A stretch of 64,000 bases of DNA from positions 37,639,274 through 37,703,273 of the forward strand of contig CM046833.1 in NCBI GenBank assembly GCA_025618425.1, in the 5' to 3' direction. The first letter of the stretch is position 1, and every line of letters starts with the position of its first letter. The stretch comes from Heliocidaris tuberculata (taxonomy: Eukaryota > Echinodermata > Echinoidea > Camarodonta > Echinometridae). The translations under genes were made by a program, and so were the position numbers. Shown one piece after another: positions 1-12,838 of this stretch. A model generated the notes under the pieces. That model was not told where the DNA came from and ran no database searches. It saw only the letters and a list, made by a program, of their open reading frames with translations.

Positions 1-1047
1 CCCTTCTGAACTGGGCATCTAGGGCCATGCTTACCATCCCATGCAAACTTGTTATGTTTGAGGTGAGAAAGGAACGCGCCTCACTCGACAAAATAACATC
101 ATTAAGTTGGCAAAGCACTCTGGATTGTTTGTTTGTTAGACAAACTTTTGCTTCTATTGTCCAAGGTGTCTCTATTGTGTTGAAAAATCTGACATTGATG
201 TCACACTTGTGTAAGGGCATGTATTGTACCGTCTTGGCTTCATACTGATCTCAATATTCTGGTGTTAGGGTGCGTTTACAGCTCCGCGATTGGGGTCAGA
301 ATCAGTGTTTTGATAAGTGTTCGGTTCAAAACACGATTATGTCCTCAGCTTCTTCTTAGTTTGAAAATTCACTCAGTGCGGTGTGCAAATCCAGTGGCAG
401 AGCCTGAATTCGCCTGGAGAAAATCTTTTTTTCTCTCTTTCTTTCTCTCTTTCTTTCTCTCTTTGTTTCCCTCTTGTTTTTGAAATATTTAAAAAACAAT
501 CTCAGTAATTTACTCATACTTTCCATGTATGTATACATGGGTTTTGTCCTTGTATGTTCACAACCCTGTAGACAGTTTCTTCCCGAAAGTCACTCCTTCT
601 TCTATCCAGGAAAGACTACTATGAGGTTTTTGTTCTGAATAAATACTCCATTTATGTGTAACAACTCTTGTGAGATATGAATGAAAGAGAACAAACATAA
701 TAGCATAGAATGCCTGTCATTCCAGGGTCTATCATATTTGCACACTTACATGCATCATGGAAGAAATTACTCCGTGTCAATACGGTAAACGTGTTTCTAC
801 CAGGTGCAATTACCTTTTATGTTTAGATAACTAAACAACCGTTTATGGGAGGTAGGGTGTTCTAAAACTTGTTTCTCCATTCAGCCGTTACCAATCTGAA
901 CCATATTTATGACAATTACTTGAGGATATTTAAAGCATTTATTTCTGTAAATGAAGGTCATTAACCATGCTAATGAATGCATTTATGAATGAGTTGCATG
1001 GTAACAGAGTTGGGTGTTCTTATAGTTTATGGGATAATATTGTTTGT

Positions 1048-1110
1048 TTGGAGCCAGAAGGGCATTAACTCATGTCAATTTGTACCGAGTTAACGCCCTT
1101 CTGGCTCCAA
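1048..1110. repeat. Hairpin repeat, near-perfect 24-nt arms
   Basis: The left arm (1048-1071, TTGGAGCCAGAAGGGCATTA plus ACTC) and right arm (1087-1110) pair with one A/C mismatch around a 15-nt loop. It is followed by the motif ATAGATGATA. Further members or half-members of the family are at 1132-1185, 1293-1323, 5045-5106, 5191-5255, 8192-8232 and 10371-10433, and within the 3451-4400 array. Size and stem length resemble a miRNA precursor, but a small foldback MITE is the simpler reading. Confidence 0.85.
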
Positions 1111-3450
1111 ATAGATGATACTGTCTTTTGAGAGCCAGAAAGGTAATAATTCTGTGTAAAAGGGTATGAGTTGACCATTTTTGACCCGAAGATATCAGAA
1201 AAATACGACACTTTTATTTTTGCTTAATTTAATATCAGATGTGTTTTGAATTAGCACCCTCAAATTGTGATGACTGTTCTTTTGAATGTGGATGTGCCCC
1301 TGAGTTAATGCCCTTCTAGCTCTCAGCAGATGATATTATGATCTGAAATGTGTCTGGAACAAGTATGGACTTTAGATTGAACTTTTAGGGCATGGTTGTT
1401 TTTTTTGTTTTGTTTTGTTTACATATTCCACATTCTCTAATGCAATACTCAAAAAAGCTTGGCTGATTTTGTTCCCCGTAATAAACATTCCGGCTTTATA
1501 GTTTCCTTTCTCTGAAGACAACCACACAATGATGGTACCTAAAATTAATCCCTTAAAATTGCCCTTTTACCCTTTTCCTAGGCTTATTCGAGAGTAAACA
1601 GATCTTTGGATGAAAAGAAGCGAATCGCATGACATGCTACATGTATCATGCATGCATTCAGACGTTCTGGAACACTGCATACATCGATTGAATTGTATTT
1701 AACTGTCATAGTCCCACGCATAAATATTGACAGCGAGATGAACTTTATGTTGTTGAGAAAAATTGGAATACAGTACCTGAAGCTGCCCTTTTATAGAACA
1801 AAAAGCAATCGTTTCAGTTCTGCATTAATGTATTCTTCACCTGAAATATGCTTATATGAAAGTCCCTTTTAAGGTCAATTAAGGAAAATTGTACATCAGA
1901 AAGCATGATTTATGGGGAATGTTTTTTATTTAATCTTTCAATCTGCAAATCCTTCTAACTGTACTTATTGCACAGGCCTACATTAGCTTTAAGTACAACT
2001 TGTGAACAGCTTTCTTAATGAATGTAACTGTAAAATCTTACATTTTTGTATTCGTTCAACTGAAAACACCAACATATTTGCCTGATTGAGATAAAAGCCC
2101 TAGCTTGTAGCCTTCAGCTTCAAAGAGCAACTGGCGATAGTGGTTTTACAAACGTACTTAAGTTTTTCTCAGCCGTTTCCCCCCCTAAAAATCCACAGTA
2201 TCAAACACCCTATTATAAAATGTATTCTTCTTTACATGTTTGCCAGTGGGTTTTTTTTTTTTTAATAGAAAAGGGCCCAAATTTTATGGTTTCCCTCTTT
2301 AATCTGAAAAGTGGAATAGTTTATAGGGAGATCACAATTCAAAGAACTTTTAAGAATTCTATTCCATTGTGATGTAATTGGGGCCTCTGGTCTTCTTTTG
2401 TCATATGAAGGGGTTTGTGTCTTCAGGTATTAGGCCTTGAAATCTCCAGACAAGGATGTTTCAAAGGGGCAGGTCCAGAAATTTGTAAAAGGGGGTCCAA
2501 TTCCCAGGAAGTCTAACAAGCAAAAACAAAGAAAGAAAGAAGAAAAAGAAAAGAAAGAAAAGAATGTAAAGGTTATCAAGCATTTAAAAAAAGGGGGAGG
2601 CCTAACTTATAAAAAATCTCTGACAAGCAACAAAAAAAGGGGGGGGGGGGATCTGGACCCCCATGACGTCCTTCTGGATCCTTCCCTGTTACAAGAGAGG
2701 GGTGGAATGATGGCTATTAGCAGCCAGCCATGTTTTTCTTCTCAAAATTATCAGTGTCTCGTCCATTTGTCAAAGACCTGTAGTACTTGAGATTTGAGAT
2801 TTGAACCCAACTTGATATCATTCAACAACAAATTTAGCGTTAGATTTTATCCTTGAGCATTTGAGGTTGAATTATTTGCTCACAACAATGAAAACGTGAA
2901 CATTTTCCATTGGACTCTTAAATTTGTATGTCCATATTGGGATATAGCATAGGAAGTAATTCATTCCCTGTGCCACTTTCCAGACATTTAGTTACATGTA
3001 TGTACAGTAGCTCAACATGAAAATACTGTACATGTTAGGTGCATAAGAAATCAAATCATTTCTTATCACTCTGCATGCGATGAGAAGGAGGGCACATGTA
3101 GACAGTGAAAATATTTACAATTGAGACAAATGTCCAGCTTGTTTGGAGTGAACTTGATTTATCTTTGTCAGACACCTTTACATCAGATGGATTCAATTCA
3201 TTAGCAAATTAGCTTCTGCTTTGATGTGACATGGATTCTGTGCCAAGAATAGATTTGTACAAGTCATGGTGTAAATTGCTACACTTCAAGTTCATACCTC
3301 TCAGGATTATTGATGGGTGTTGCCCTTGGACTGTGCAGAAATGTTGAAAGAAATACTAATTTCTTACCTGCATGCAACCATTTATATCCTATACTTCACA
3401 TGTACATGTAGCTTTGATTAATTGATTGAATGGTTTATTTTGTAAGAATC

Positions 3451-4400
3451 TGTCTGCTCAGAGTTAAAAGGGCATAAACTTAGTAGTTAACACCCTTCTA
3501 GTGCTGAACAGATGATATTCTCTTTTGTCATTTACTACAGCTTCAGACTAGTTTCAGAGATTGATAGCGTCTGTGAGAATTTTGCCTGCTTAGTGCCAAA
3601 AGGGCATAAACTCATATCATTTAAACATTAGTTAACACCCTTCTGGCGCTGAACAGATGATATTCTCTTTTGTCATTTGCTGCAGCTCCAGACTAGTTTC
3701 AGATATTGATAGAGTCTGTGATAATTTTGCCTGCTTAGTGCCAAAAGGGCATAAACTCATATCATTTAAACATTAGTTAACACCCTTCTGGCGCTGAACA
3801 GATGATATTCTCTTTTGTCATTTGCTGCAGCTCCAGACTAGTTTCAGAGATTGATAGAGTCTGTGAGAATTTTGCCTGCTTATAGTGCCAAAAGGGCATA
3901 AAACTTGTATCATTTGACATAAAGTTAACACCCTTCTAGTGCTGAACAGATGATATTCTCTTTTGTCATTTACTACAGCTTCAGACTAGTTTCAGAGATT
4001 GATAGCGTCTGTGAGAATTTTGCCTGCTTAGTGCCAAAAGGGCATAAACTCATATCATTTAAACATTAGTTAACACCCTTCTGGCACTGAACAGATGGTA
4101 TTCTCTTTTGTCATTTGCTGCAGCTCCAGACTAGTTTCAGATATTGATAGAGTCTGTGATAATTTTGCCTGCTTAGTGCCAAAAGGGCATAAACTCATAT
4201 CATTTAAACATTAGTTAACACCCTTCTGGCACTGAACAGATGGTATTCTCTTTTGTCATTTGCTGCCGCTCCAGACTAGTTTCAGATATTGATAGAGTCT
4301 GTGAGAATTTTGCCTGCTTATAGTGCCAAAAGGGCATAAAACTTGTATCATTTGACATAAAGTTAACACCCTTCTGGCGCTGAATCTATGATTTTTCACT
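3451..4400. repeat. Seven-copy tandem array containing the hairpin repeat
   Basis: Units of 145-147 bp (first interval 131) begin their AAAAGGGCAT motif at about 3467, 3598, 3743, 3890, 4036, 4181 and 4328. Each unit holds the hairpin (AGTGCCAAAAGGGCATAAAC / GTTAACACCCTTCTGGCGCT), the tail ACAGATGATATTC, and an AGTTTCAGAGATTGATAG segment. Two unit subtypes alternate in blocks (for example CTTATAGTGCC in copies 4 and 7), suggesting duplication of multi-unit blocks. Confidence 0.9.
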
Positions 4401-4539
4401 TTCATCATTTGCCAGAACTCCAGGCTGCATTTGTAGCTTTGAAGATTGATAACATAATATCTGAGCTGTGATATTTAGGGTGGGCATGGCGAGGTGTTAA
4501 AAGACTGCCTGATGAATTATGGGTAGTCTGAAATGTCGC

Positions 4540-5260
4540 AAGGCATGATGAATATGCGCAGTAATACTGTGTCCCCATTCTATGTACACAATCAAATGTT
4601 CTCTCTCTCAAGATAATGAAGCTCATTAAATGAATGCAGTTTTGTAGGTTATTACTTTTCAAAATTAAGTTAAAGTTGGTAAAGTGGTCTTGTATTCGAG
4701 TATTACTGTTTCTTCATTCAAGATGTGAAGCTCTTGTAAATGAATGTAGTTTTATAAGTTTTATAATGGTTTTTTAATGATAAATATGCGCAGTAATACT
4801 GTGTCCCAATTCTACGTACCTAATCAAATGTTCTGTCTCAAGATAATGAAGTGCTTTAAAGGAAATGCAGTTTTATAAGTTTATGATGTTTCTTATGAAA
4901 ATAAAGTTCAGATTTAATGGTCTTTTAATGATAAATACATGCAGTAATACTGTGTCCCAATTCTATGGATGTAATCAAATGCTCTGTCTCAGGATGTGAA
5001 TTACTTTCAATGACTGGAGTTTTAAAAGTTTATATATCATCTGTTTGGAGCCAGAAGGGCAATAACTCTGTGTTAAAGTATATAAGTTAATGCCATTTTG
5101 GCTCCGAAATCAAATTCAGGTAAAATAGTCTAGGATGAATAAAATATGGGCATTGATACTGTGCCCTCCTGCTACATGATCATGTTCTCTGCTGAGAGCG
5201 AGAAGGGTGTTTACTCTATGTAATACCATACAACTTCATGCCCTTCTAGCTCTCAATATT
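4540..5260. repeat. Diverged tandem repeat with AGTAATACTGTGTCCC motif, plus two hairpins
   Basis: The motif GCAGTAATACTGTGTCCC followed by CAATTCTA and AATCAAATGTTCT recurs near 4557, 4790 and 4943, with a weaker copy near 5148. Hairpin family members sit at 5045-5106 and 5191-5255. It continues directly from the 3451-4400 array. Confidence 0.7.
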
Positions 5261-7840
5261 TGATATGGACTTGTCTGGCTCCTTGTAATGTGGAATGTAA
5301 GCCACTTTGAAAGGTATTGTGTTTCTGGCTTGTATTTCTATTCAAAATCATATTCAAGTATGATTGTATGAATTAACGACAAAATGATATTGTGCCCCAT
5401 TACAGTTGCCCACAATACAGTGTGTATATGCCAGGTCCAACTCTTGTGAAGTACAGGATATACATGTAAGACATTTCTAAATAAATGCAGTTTCAATCAA
5501 GTGTGTAGTATTTCTTTTCAGATGCTAGGTGTACATTAATTAAAAACTGTGTTTATTTGATCTTTCAAGGGAATTTTGTGCTCATGCTTAGTAATATAAA
5601 AATATGACAGTTGTCAATTTTATGAATAACTTTAAAGGTTGTAGCAGAAAGTGCTGATAGTAGAAACGTGCATGTGTAAATATACAACTTGTTTACGGAG
5701 TTTCTTCATTTATTGTTTGCAATTTACATTTCATCTCTGAGCAGAACTTCTATTTTTGATAAATATGTATGTAATTGGAGTTCTAATCTGTGTATCATAA
5801 TTTGCACTGTGGCATGATTGAATTTCACCTGAAATTACATGTATGTGTGGAAATTTTTCAATTTGTTAACATAATGCAAAACATTGGAAAAGCAAGATGT
5901 GAAAACATTCCCTTTTTGCAAAAGCAGCCTAGAATAAGAAAAAGGGCAGTGTCCAAATTCTGCTCTAAAGACGTTGATGGCAGCTTTGAGTAGATGATCA
6001 GATTGTCATCTGAACAGCTGTGCAAAAGAAAGCCCACAAGTCCACCTCCCAGGAAACCCAGTTCACACTTCTGAGTTACATGCCATCTAACCAGGATTGA
6101 CCCTAATAAGGGGGCTCTTTAACTGAATGTGAAAGCAAAGCTTTGCCAGGAAGCGCTCCTACAAAAGAACGGTCATGAAAATTAGCTAAGATAAGTGTTT
6201 GGGCCTATGTTGGGACGAACGAAGCATTAGACTGCACCACTCTTTTGGACTGCTCTGAATCAAAGCACTATTATTTTAAAGTGTGAATGGGTTCAAAAAA
6301 TAAAAAATTGTTGCTTGATCATGTCTGTCCATATATATCTCCTAATACTTGAAGAATTGGAGCATTCTTGTGGACTACTTATATAAAAGAAAACATTGTA
6401 ATTTTTAAAATGTGAATGGGTTCAGAATCATCTCTTCATCATGTCTGCCCATATCTGATCATACTTGACAAATTATGTATTCTGATTCCACACAGCTGCA
6501 GACAGATATGGAGATTTGTGGTGGTTTTGCTATTTTCCCACCAGGGTTTTTTATTTTTAAAGGAGATCCTTGCTGACACAAAATACATTTCATTTTCACT
6601 TTGGATGTTTTATTTCATCTCCCATATTCCCCATTCCCACTTGCTCTAGAGCTGTACTCTCTTGGTAGATTTCTCTATTTGTGGTTGTTCTTGTCTATTT
6701 TTGTGATCATAATGCTCTAATTTTTTCTGTCTGCAATTCAAAACCATCTTCCCCTCTTGTTGATGACTTTCCCTTCTCTTGTTTTTAAAAATACTTTACT
6801 GTATTCCTTAGCTATTGGGATTTCCCCTCATCTTTTCTATTGCTTCTTTTCTCTGTACCCTTTCTGTTTGGTTTTTCCTTTCACTCCTTCTCTCTCTATG
6901 CTTTAACAGCTTATATTTGTACATGTACTTGTACATGTATGTCTGCTCTGTAAAATCACATCGTTTTAATTTGCTTCCCATGGGAACTCATTATTGCAAC
7001 TCTAGCTAATATTTGATATCAAATTTACTGATAACATGAAAACATCATAAAGAGTTGCTATTTCAAGAAACCCAGCAATTGTTACTGTTTGAATGTTTTG
7101 TATCTATACTCGCAAGGCGTTTCATGTTACATTTCTGTGCAGGAATGTGGTGGGCCGCTTTTGACCCTGTAATTAGATTTCAATCTCATGTTTCTTGTCA
7201 AGCCTGTCACAATGTAAGATGATATATAAATGCTTTAACCACACTTGGTCGGAACACTTGGAAAGTGGGTGGATGAAGAGCATTTTTCTGGAGCACCTTA
7301 TACTTGTTCATGAAATACTTTTTTCAGTGGGAAAACCCCCTTCGGATATAAAAATGCTTGTCATGTACTTTCTAAAACCTTTCTCAATGTTTGAAGGATT
7401 CCAGTTGGTCCATAAAACTTGGCAAACATGAAAGATTAGGTATGCAACTCATAATAAGGCTTGTATTTTCCAATGTCAGTAAATTGCATCTGCTGAATTG
7501 CTGTTATTATTAGTCATTTTTTTAAATGTAGGTTTATATTCTTTTTTTTTTAAAGAAGACTAATCTCTGTATTTTTGGAAAAGTTTTTACTCTAGTTTAG
7601 TTAGAGCAAAGCTACTTCATATTTCCTAAATCTGTATTATCCTTCAAGGTCAGGACTTCCTCTCAAATGGTTAGGAGTATCATTTTATTCAGAGGTTGTA
7701 CATTTTAGGCCATGTCTAGGTTCATCATCACAAAGCTTTCCAAAATATCGCCAAAAAGAATAACATTCTTTCACTGAAATGATACCTGCATATTATGCGA
7801 CCAAGAACAGCAGAGCGTGGACTTGTACACAAGTCATGAG
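5260..7840. other. Intron sequence without recognised features
   Basis: AT-rich, with no coding exon or clear repeat that I can support. The open frames present lack family motifs. Confidence 0.5.
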
Positions 7841-7847
7841 AATGGTC

Positions 7848-7989
7848 CTGGGGAGCCTTTCATCAAGCGTTTTGTCAGTGATTTTTACCAACAAATTTGC
7901 TCTCAGCCAATCAGAAGCAAGGAATTCAGTAGCTTATAACAGTTGTCAGTAAAAATCACTGACAAAACACTTGATAAAACACTCCCCTG
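7848..7989. mobile_element. MITE with ~40-bp inverted ends
   Basis: The ends GGGGAG..TTTCATCAAGCG TTTTGTCAGTGATTTTTA and its complement flank a core containing CTCAGCCAATCAGA and GTAGCTTATAACAG. The same core occurs, inverted, in the element at 31464-31594. Confidence 0.8.
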
Positions 7990-8271
7990 ATATCATTATT
8001 CAGTGCATGTGGTGCAGACATCGTTATGTATTCTTGTATGAATATGATTACAGGGCAAGGGCATGCTGCTGGGAGATCAAGAATCACTCTCGAAATATCA
8101 TGATTGGGGTCATCACCTCAGTCATGTGATATCTAACAGAAAGACTCAAAGCACTTTGTGTATGCTGTACAAAATCATTGTCTTCCGAGTCTGCTGAGAG
8201 CTAGAAGGGTATTAACTCCACGGCTCCCAATAGATGATTTCATGGGCCATTCTTTGTAAAGTGAAACAAAT

Positions 8272-8837
8272 GGTCACACACGTGACCATCTAATTTTGCC
8301 TCATTACCGGAAGATCAGAAAACATTTTATTGATTTTTTTATATCACCAGTTTCTTTAATACATGAAAAAGATTTCCCTTTCTTTGACAAGAATAGATTC
8401 CCAACCAGTATTTTTTTTACAGAGACATTTAAAAACGCCCCTTTTTGAGTGGTCACACAGATGACCGACCAAATTTTTACCTCTAAAAGAAAACAATTTT
8501 CACTCATTTATGGAAAATTGCTTTCAAACTGTTCAGAGCAATCCCATCATATAGCAATGAAAAGTGGAAAATTGCACTCCAAGGGAAATACAAAAAAAGT
8601 AGATTTGAATACCAACAAGTAAGACCCTTTTTTTCGTGCAAGGTCACACACGTGACCGACCTTATTTCAACCTCTGAAAGAAAATTATGTACTCTCACTT
8701 CAAATAATTATCCTCCATCTGATGGCGGTAAGACTGTTATTCAAATATCCAAAATGAGAGAATTCTACTACAAGACAAATACTGAAAAATTAGGTTTAAG
8801 TGAACCGTTTTTCAGGATTTTGGTCACGCATGTGACT
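8272..8837. repeat. Tandem repeat carrying a GGTCACACACGTGACC palindrome
   Basis: Four copies of the palindrome lie at 8272-8287, 8451-8466, 8642-8657 and 8822-8837, with intervals of 179, 191 and 180 bp. Copies 1 and 3 are the exact GGTCACACACGTGACC, and 2 and 4 have a few changes. Flanks share an ATTTT.ACCTCT.AAAGAAAA theme. The palindrome contains an E-box (CACGTG) and two inverted GGTCA half sites. Confidence 0.8.
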
Positions 8838-10045
8838 GAGAATGGCCCTCATGTTGTGTTTTGTCAAGGAAGTACTAGTAACTCCTTGGTTTTGTGCTTT
8901 TTCTTTGGGTATCACTCCTGTTATTTTCGTTGTTTATTTACTTACTTAATTTACTTTTGTATAAAGACCAGCAGCAAAGGCTGAAAAATAGCAAACTAAC
9001 ATTGTAGTAGTGAAAGAAATCAGATGAGAAATTGCATAAGTCCCTTTCTAACAGCAAATTAACACTTTATAAGTGATGATGAAAGAAGTTAAATTTTTTT
9101 CGGGGGGGGGGGGAGGCTTTGATTCCCCAACCGTACACAGGTATCGAATATAATAAATTATAGCAGTAGTGACATTGACTATAACACCAACTAGATGAAA
9201 AAAAAATGATATCTAAACCAACAATAAAATAGTGTTAGGAGGAGGACAAACTACATCAAAAATTAAAATGAGAAATGTCAAGTTTCCTTTCCCAATAATG
9301 ACTAACTACAGGCGAGGCCAAGGCCAAGGTCTATAATATAGAAGGATAAGGCATCTATTCATCGCCTGACGCAGCCACTGAAAAGCACTCTGTATGCATA
9401 GGTGGAAACCGAGAACAATGAAAATTCATAACCTGGCCGACGTTTCATCTAAATTAAATTTTGATGTCCAGTTTCACGGGCCATTTCTGCAGGCCCCCTG
9501 AGGCCGTGAGTTTTTTTCGGTATCTTCTCCTGCCGACAGATATAATTGGCTTTTTCCATATGGATGTGTTAGGGTTGTTGGGTGAATTTTGGCTCCTGGT
9601 TTTCTTGGTATTTTGATGCAGGAGATTCATATATGTAACCTCGTTCACTTGTGACTTGGTAAACCACTTCATAAATTGGTGCAGCAAAATGAAAACTATT
9701 TCACATTTGAATGAACAGCAAGTAGGGATGAAAAAAGTAACTGCATGTGTCAATTAAGAGCCCTTAAAGGCAAAGCATAATCATTTATTTTTGTGTTATG
9801 ATATACAGAAATGTAATGGGCACTATGCTGTCTATGTCATTTTATTTTGTTGCGATATTGTTTTTTTTATACATGAAATAAATAATAATCAAAGAGCAAC
9901 ATAAAGATAAAAGAATATTCAAGATACTGCACTGTATTTCTTTTTTTAATAATGAAAATTTTCAAAAAGAGAGAGAGAGAGATGAAGAAAAACAGAGAAA
10001 AGGAGGAAGAAGGAGAGGGAGAGAGACAGAGAAGGAGAACAAGTA

Positions 10046-10243
10046 CTGTCAGACCAAAAGTTTCCGCGAGCATGGAACTTTTGCAAATGGTTGAGATTCA
10101 CAAAAGTTTCATGCAGCAAAATAATCAAATTGCAATTGAAACAACATAATATTATTGCAATTTCGCGAAAGTGTCTTGCTGCAGAATCGTTGTCATTAAC
10201 AATTTGCGAAATTATTATGTCTCAAAAGATTCCGGTTGTACAG
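10046..10243. mobile_element. Old TA-flanked MITE, related to the one at 50238
   Basis: It begins CTGTCAGACCAAAAGTTTC and ends CCGGTTGTACAG, between TA dinucleotides. The interior (CGCGAAAGT, AATTTGCGAAATTATT, TTTCATGCAGCAAAATAATC) matches the better preserved element at 50238-50447. Confidence 0.7.
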
Positions 10244-11619
10244 TAACCGCTGGCTGATAAGAAGAAATCACTGAAAAAAACAACAACATCAGGATAGAAA
10301 AAGTAATTGATCTTTCAAATAATATAAAGCAGATTTAAACTTTGCAGGAACCAAAGAGAACATTGTCCCTTTGGAGCTAGAAGGACGTTATCTCATATTC
10401 TTTAATACAGAGTTAATGCCCTTCTGGCTCTCAGCATATGACATAAGCTAGGAAAGGATCAGAAAAGAGAATTACCCAAGGTGGTTTTGGTTATGATCCG
10501 CAGAGCGTTTCTGTTCATGGAATTGAAATTAATACTTGCATGATCAAGGGCCTCGGACGATTGTATTCTCCTTGGTCATGATATATTGATATACCTCAAA
10601 GACTGATGAATTTATCATTCAGGCAGACTTTGCTCTAAGAGAAACGGCAATTTATTTCACTTGTACCGTATCCTTCAGTGGTGCATTGTTTGTTGGGGTG
10701 TTTGTTTAAAGGTGCATTTTCATTTAATAAAAATGAGTTCATACGAACTGAATATACATTTTTGGCATGGAAGTGTAATAGTTTTATTCTCTGTGGTAAT
10801 GAAATACTGTATATATAGGCCTACAGATGGGTTAATTTAATTGGTATCATGTAGTAGTAATATCATTCATTGCTTTGGTTTGTTAAGTGATTTGTTGAAA
10901 GCTGCATTTTTATTATTCAGTATAATTGACATGATAATAATTTCAAAATCCACAACTTCGAGCAAGAAGATAGAATGTATGTAGTTATATTCCTATTGGT
11001 AATAATACTACTAAATAATAAGTCTCCTGTACAGGCCTACAGATAGATGAGTTTATATTTCAGGCTTCATGTTTTACTGTCCATTTAGTGGATGGTTAAA
11101 TTCCTGTGAAGAAGTGTAGGCCTACTTCATACTACAGTTAACATAATATCAACAGAATCTAGATTTTGGGGGAAATGAGCCACACAATTATGTGATCTTT
11201 AGTAACAGTATATCCTATTTAGATTCTAATGAGAGGTAACAAAATTTACTGTTATGATTAATTTAACAAGGTTGCAGAGTATTTGTTTTTGTTTAATATC
11301 AAAGCTTTGTCTAGTATGGTTCAGAAACAGAAGCATTTGCCTGTTCTTTTACCTTAGGGATGTCTGTTCAGCATTACACATACGTTGTGTAGGTTTACTG
11401 CAATTTCATGTACATGGAAACACAGCGAGTGGGGGAAAAAAATGGCAACTCATCAGGCTCTCCGAAGCCTCTGTCTGTATTCCAGCGTGGATTTGATATT
11501 GATTTTTACTCCATTCAGCACCCAATGCACACACCTGCTCGTATGCCTGGGCTGTTTGGAAAAACATGGCAAATGCGTAATAAGGCCATGCATGTACTGC
11601 TATGGAGAACCGCATTCTT

Positions 11620-12190
11620 CATCCCTCTATCTTTTTTTTTCTCCATCATTCTTGCCACCTCTCAAAAGTCTGTCGCCCTCTCTCTTCCATCTTTCTCACT
11701 TTTTGGATATCATATATATATTTTCCTATCTTTCTCACATTATTTCTCTTCATGCTAGCTGTCAATATCAACTTCTCTTTCTCTCTCTCACTTTCCCCCT
11801 CATTTTCATTATCTTTCTATCTTTTTCTTTCTTTCTCTCTCTCTCCCTATCTCTTTCACTGTGTATTTAATTTTCTCTTTCTGTCTTCCCTCTTCATGTT
11901 CACTTCTCTCTATCTCTCCCACTCTCTTTCTCTCAAATGTTCTCTTCCTTTCTGTATATTGCTTTTTACTAAATATAGCTGTTTTATTACTGTCTCTCTC
12001 GATGTATTTCACCCTCTATCTCTGTATGTTGTCACTATCACACGCTTTTCTCTTTCTCTCCTGACCTGATTCCTCATCCTTTCTTTCTCCCCCTTTAATC
12101 ATCCTCTCCCTTTCTGCCCCTCCCCCCTCCCTCCCTCCCTCCCTCCCTATCTCTTTCTTGCATGAAATCCTCTCTACCTCCCCATTCCTC
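11620..12190. repeat. Long polypyrimidine (CT-rich) tract
   Basis: About 570 bp almost entirely C and T on the plus strand, ending in a (CCCT)n run at about 12123-12150. It is low-complexity and capable of H-DNA in principle. Open frames across it are artefacts of composition. Confidence 0.9.
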
Positions 12191-12838
12191 CCCAAGTCAT
12201 ACCGATGAACTTGAAAGCACTCAATTCAAGTGCCTAGTGGGGTCAAGTATTTCAGAACGTTATATGTATTATTTGAGACTAGATATTATGATTCGTGAAC
12301 AGAGTGTAGGTTATGAAAGAGAGAGATAGAGACAGATAGAGAGAGACACACACACACAGAAGATAGAGTGAGAAATATGAAATTACAGAAATAGAAAAAT
12401 ACTGGTATGCAGTGGTTGATAGAAAATATAATTTCATCTCCTATTGCTTATTGAACACCTGTCACATAATATGTAAGGGAGAGTGCGGTTACATGTAACT
12501 TGAATGTCGTTTTTTTTTTTTTTGTTGTTGCTTATTTTAAAACTGGGCATAAAATGCAAACAGATGTTTATGAAGAGGTATTGGCTGTATCAGCATATAT
12601 ACACAAATACATGTATAGTATTTTTGTACTTCCAAAGATTATGCTGTAAAGTGATTTGATCAGAGATATTGACTACCCGACCTACATGTACATATAATAC
12701 CAGTGTATGCTCACATGCACATCAATACTTCCAAATAATAAACTGTGAAGTACTTTGATCAGACGCTCTTTAAAGGGAAAGTGTTATGTATAGGATCAGT
12801 TATTACTCTTCTTAATTTCTATTCTTGTATCTTAGCAG

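Noticed and set aside
1048..1110. A genuine miRNA gene
   Set aside because: Size and stem fit, but the sequence is repetitive in the window and no expression data are available. Kept only as a possibility under the hairpin family.
11254..11620. Missing growth-factor-like E1 exon near 11.4 kb
   Set aside because: Frames here contain Cys, Trp and His-Gly words but lack the conserved order and the DPSG motif, and splice phases do not fit.
11385..12069. Overlapping open frames of 116-161 codons
   Set aside because: They run through the C/T-rich tract and encode Ser/Leu/Phe low-complexity sequence in several frames at once. No family motif.
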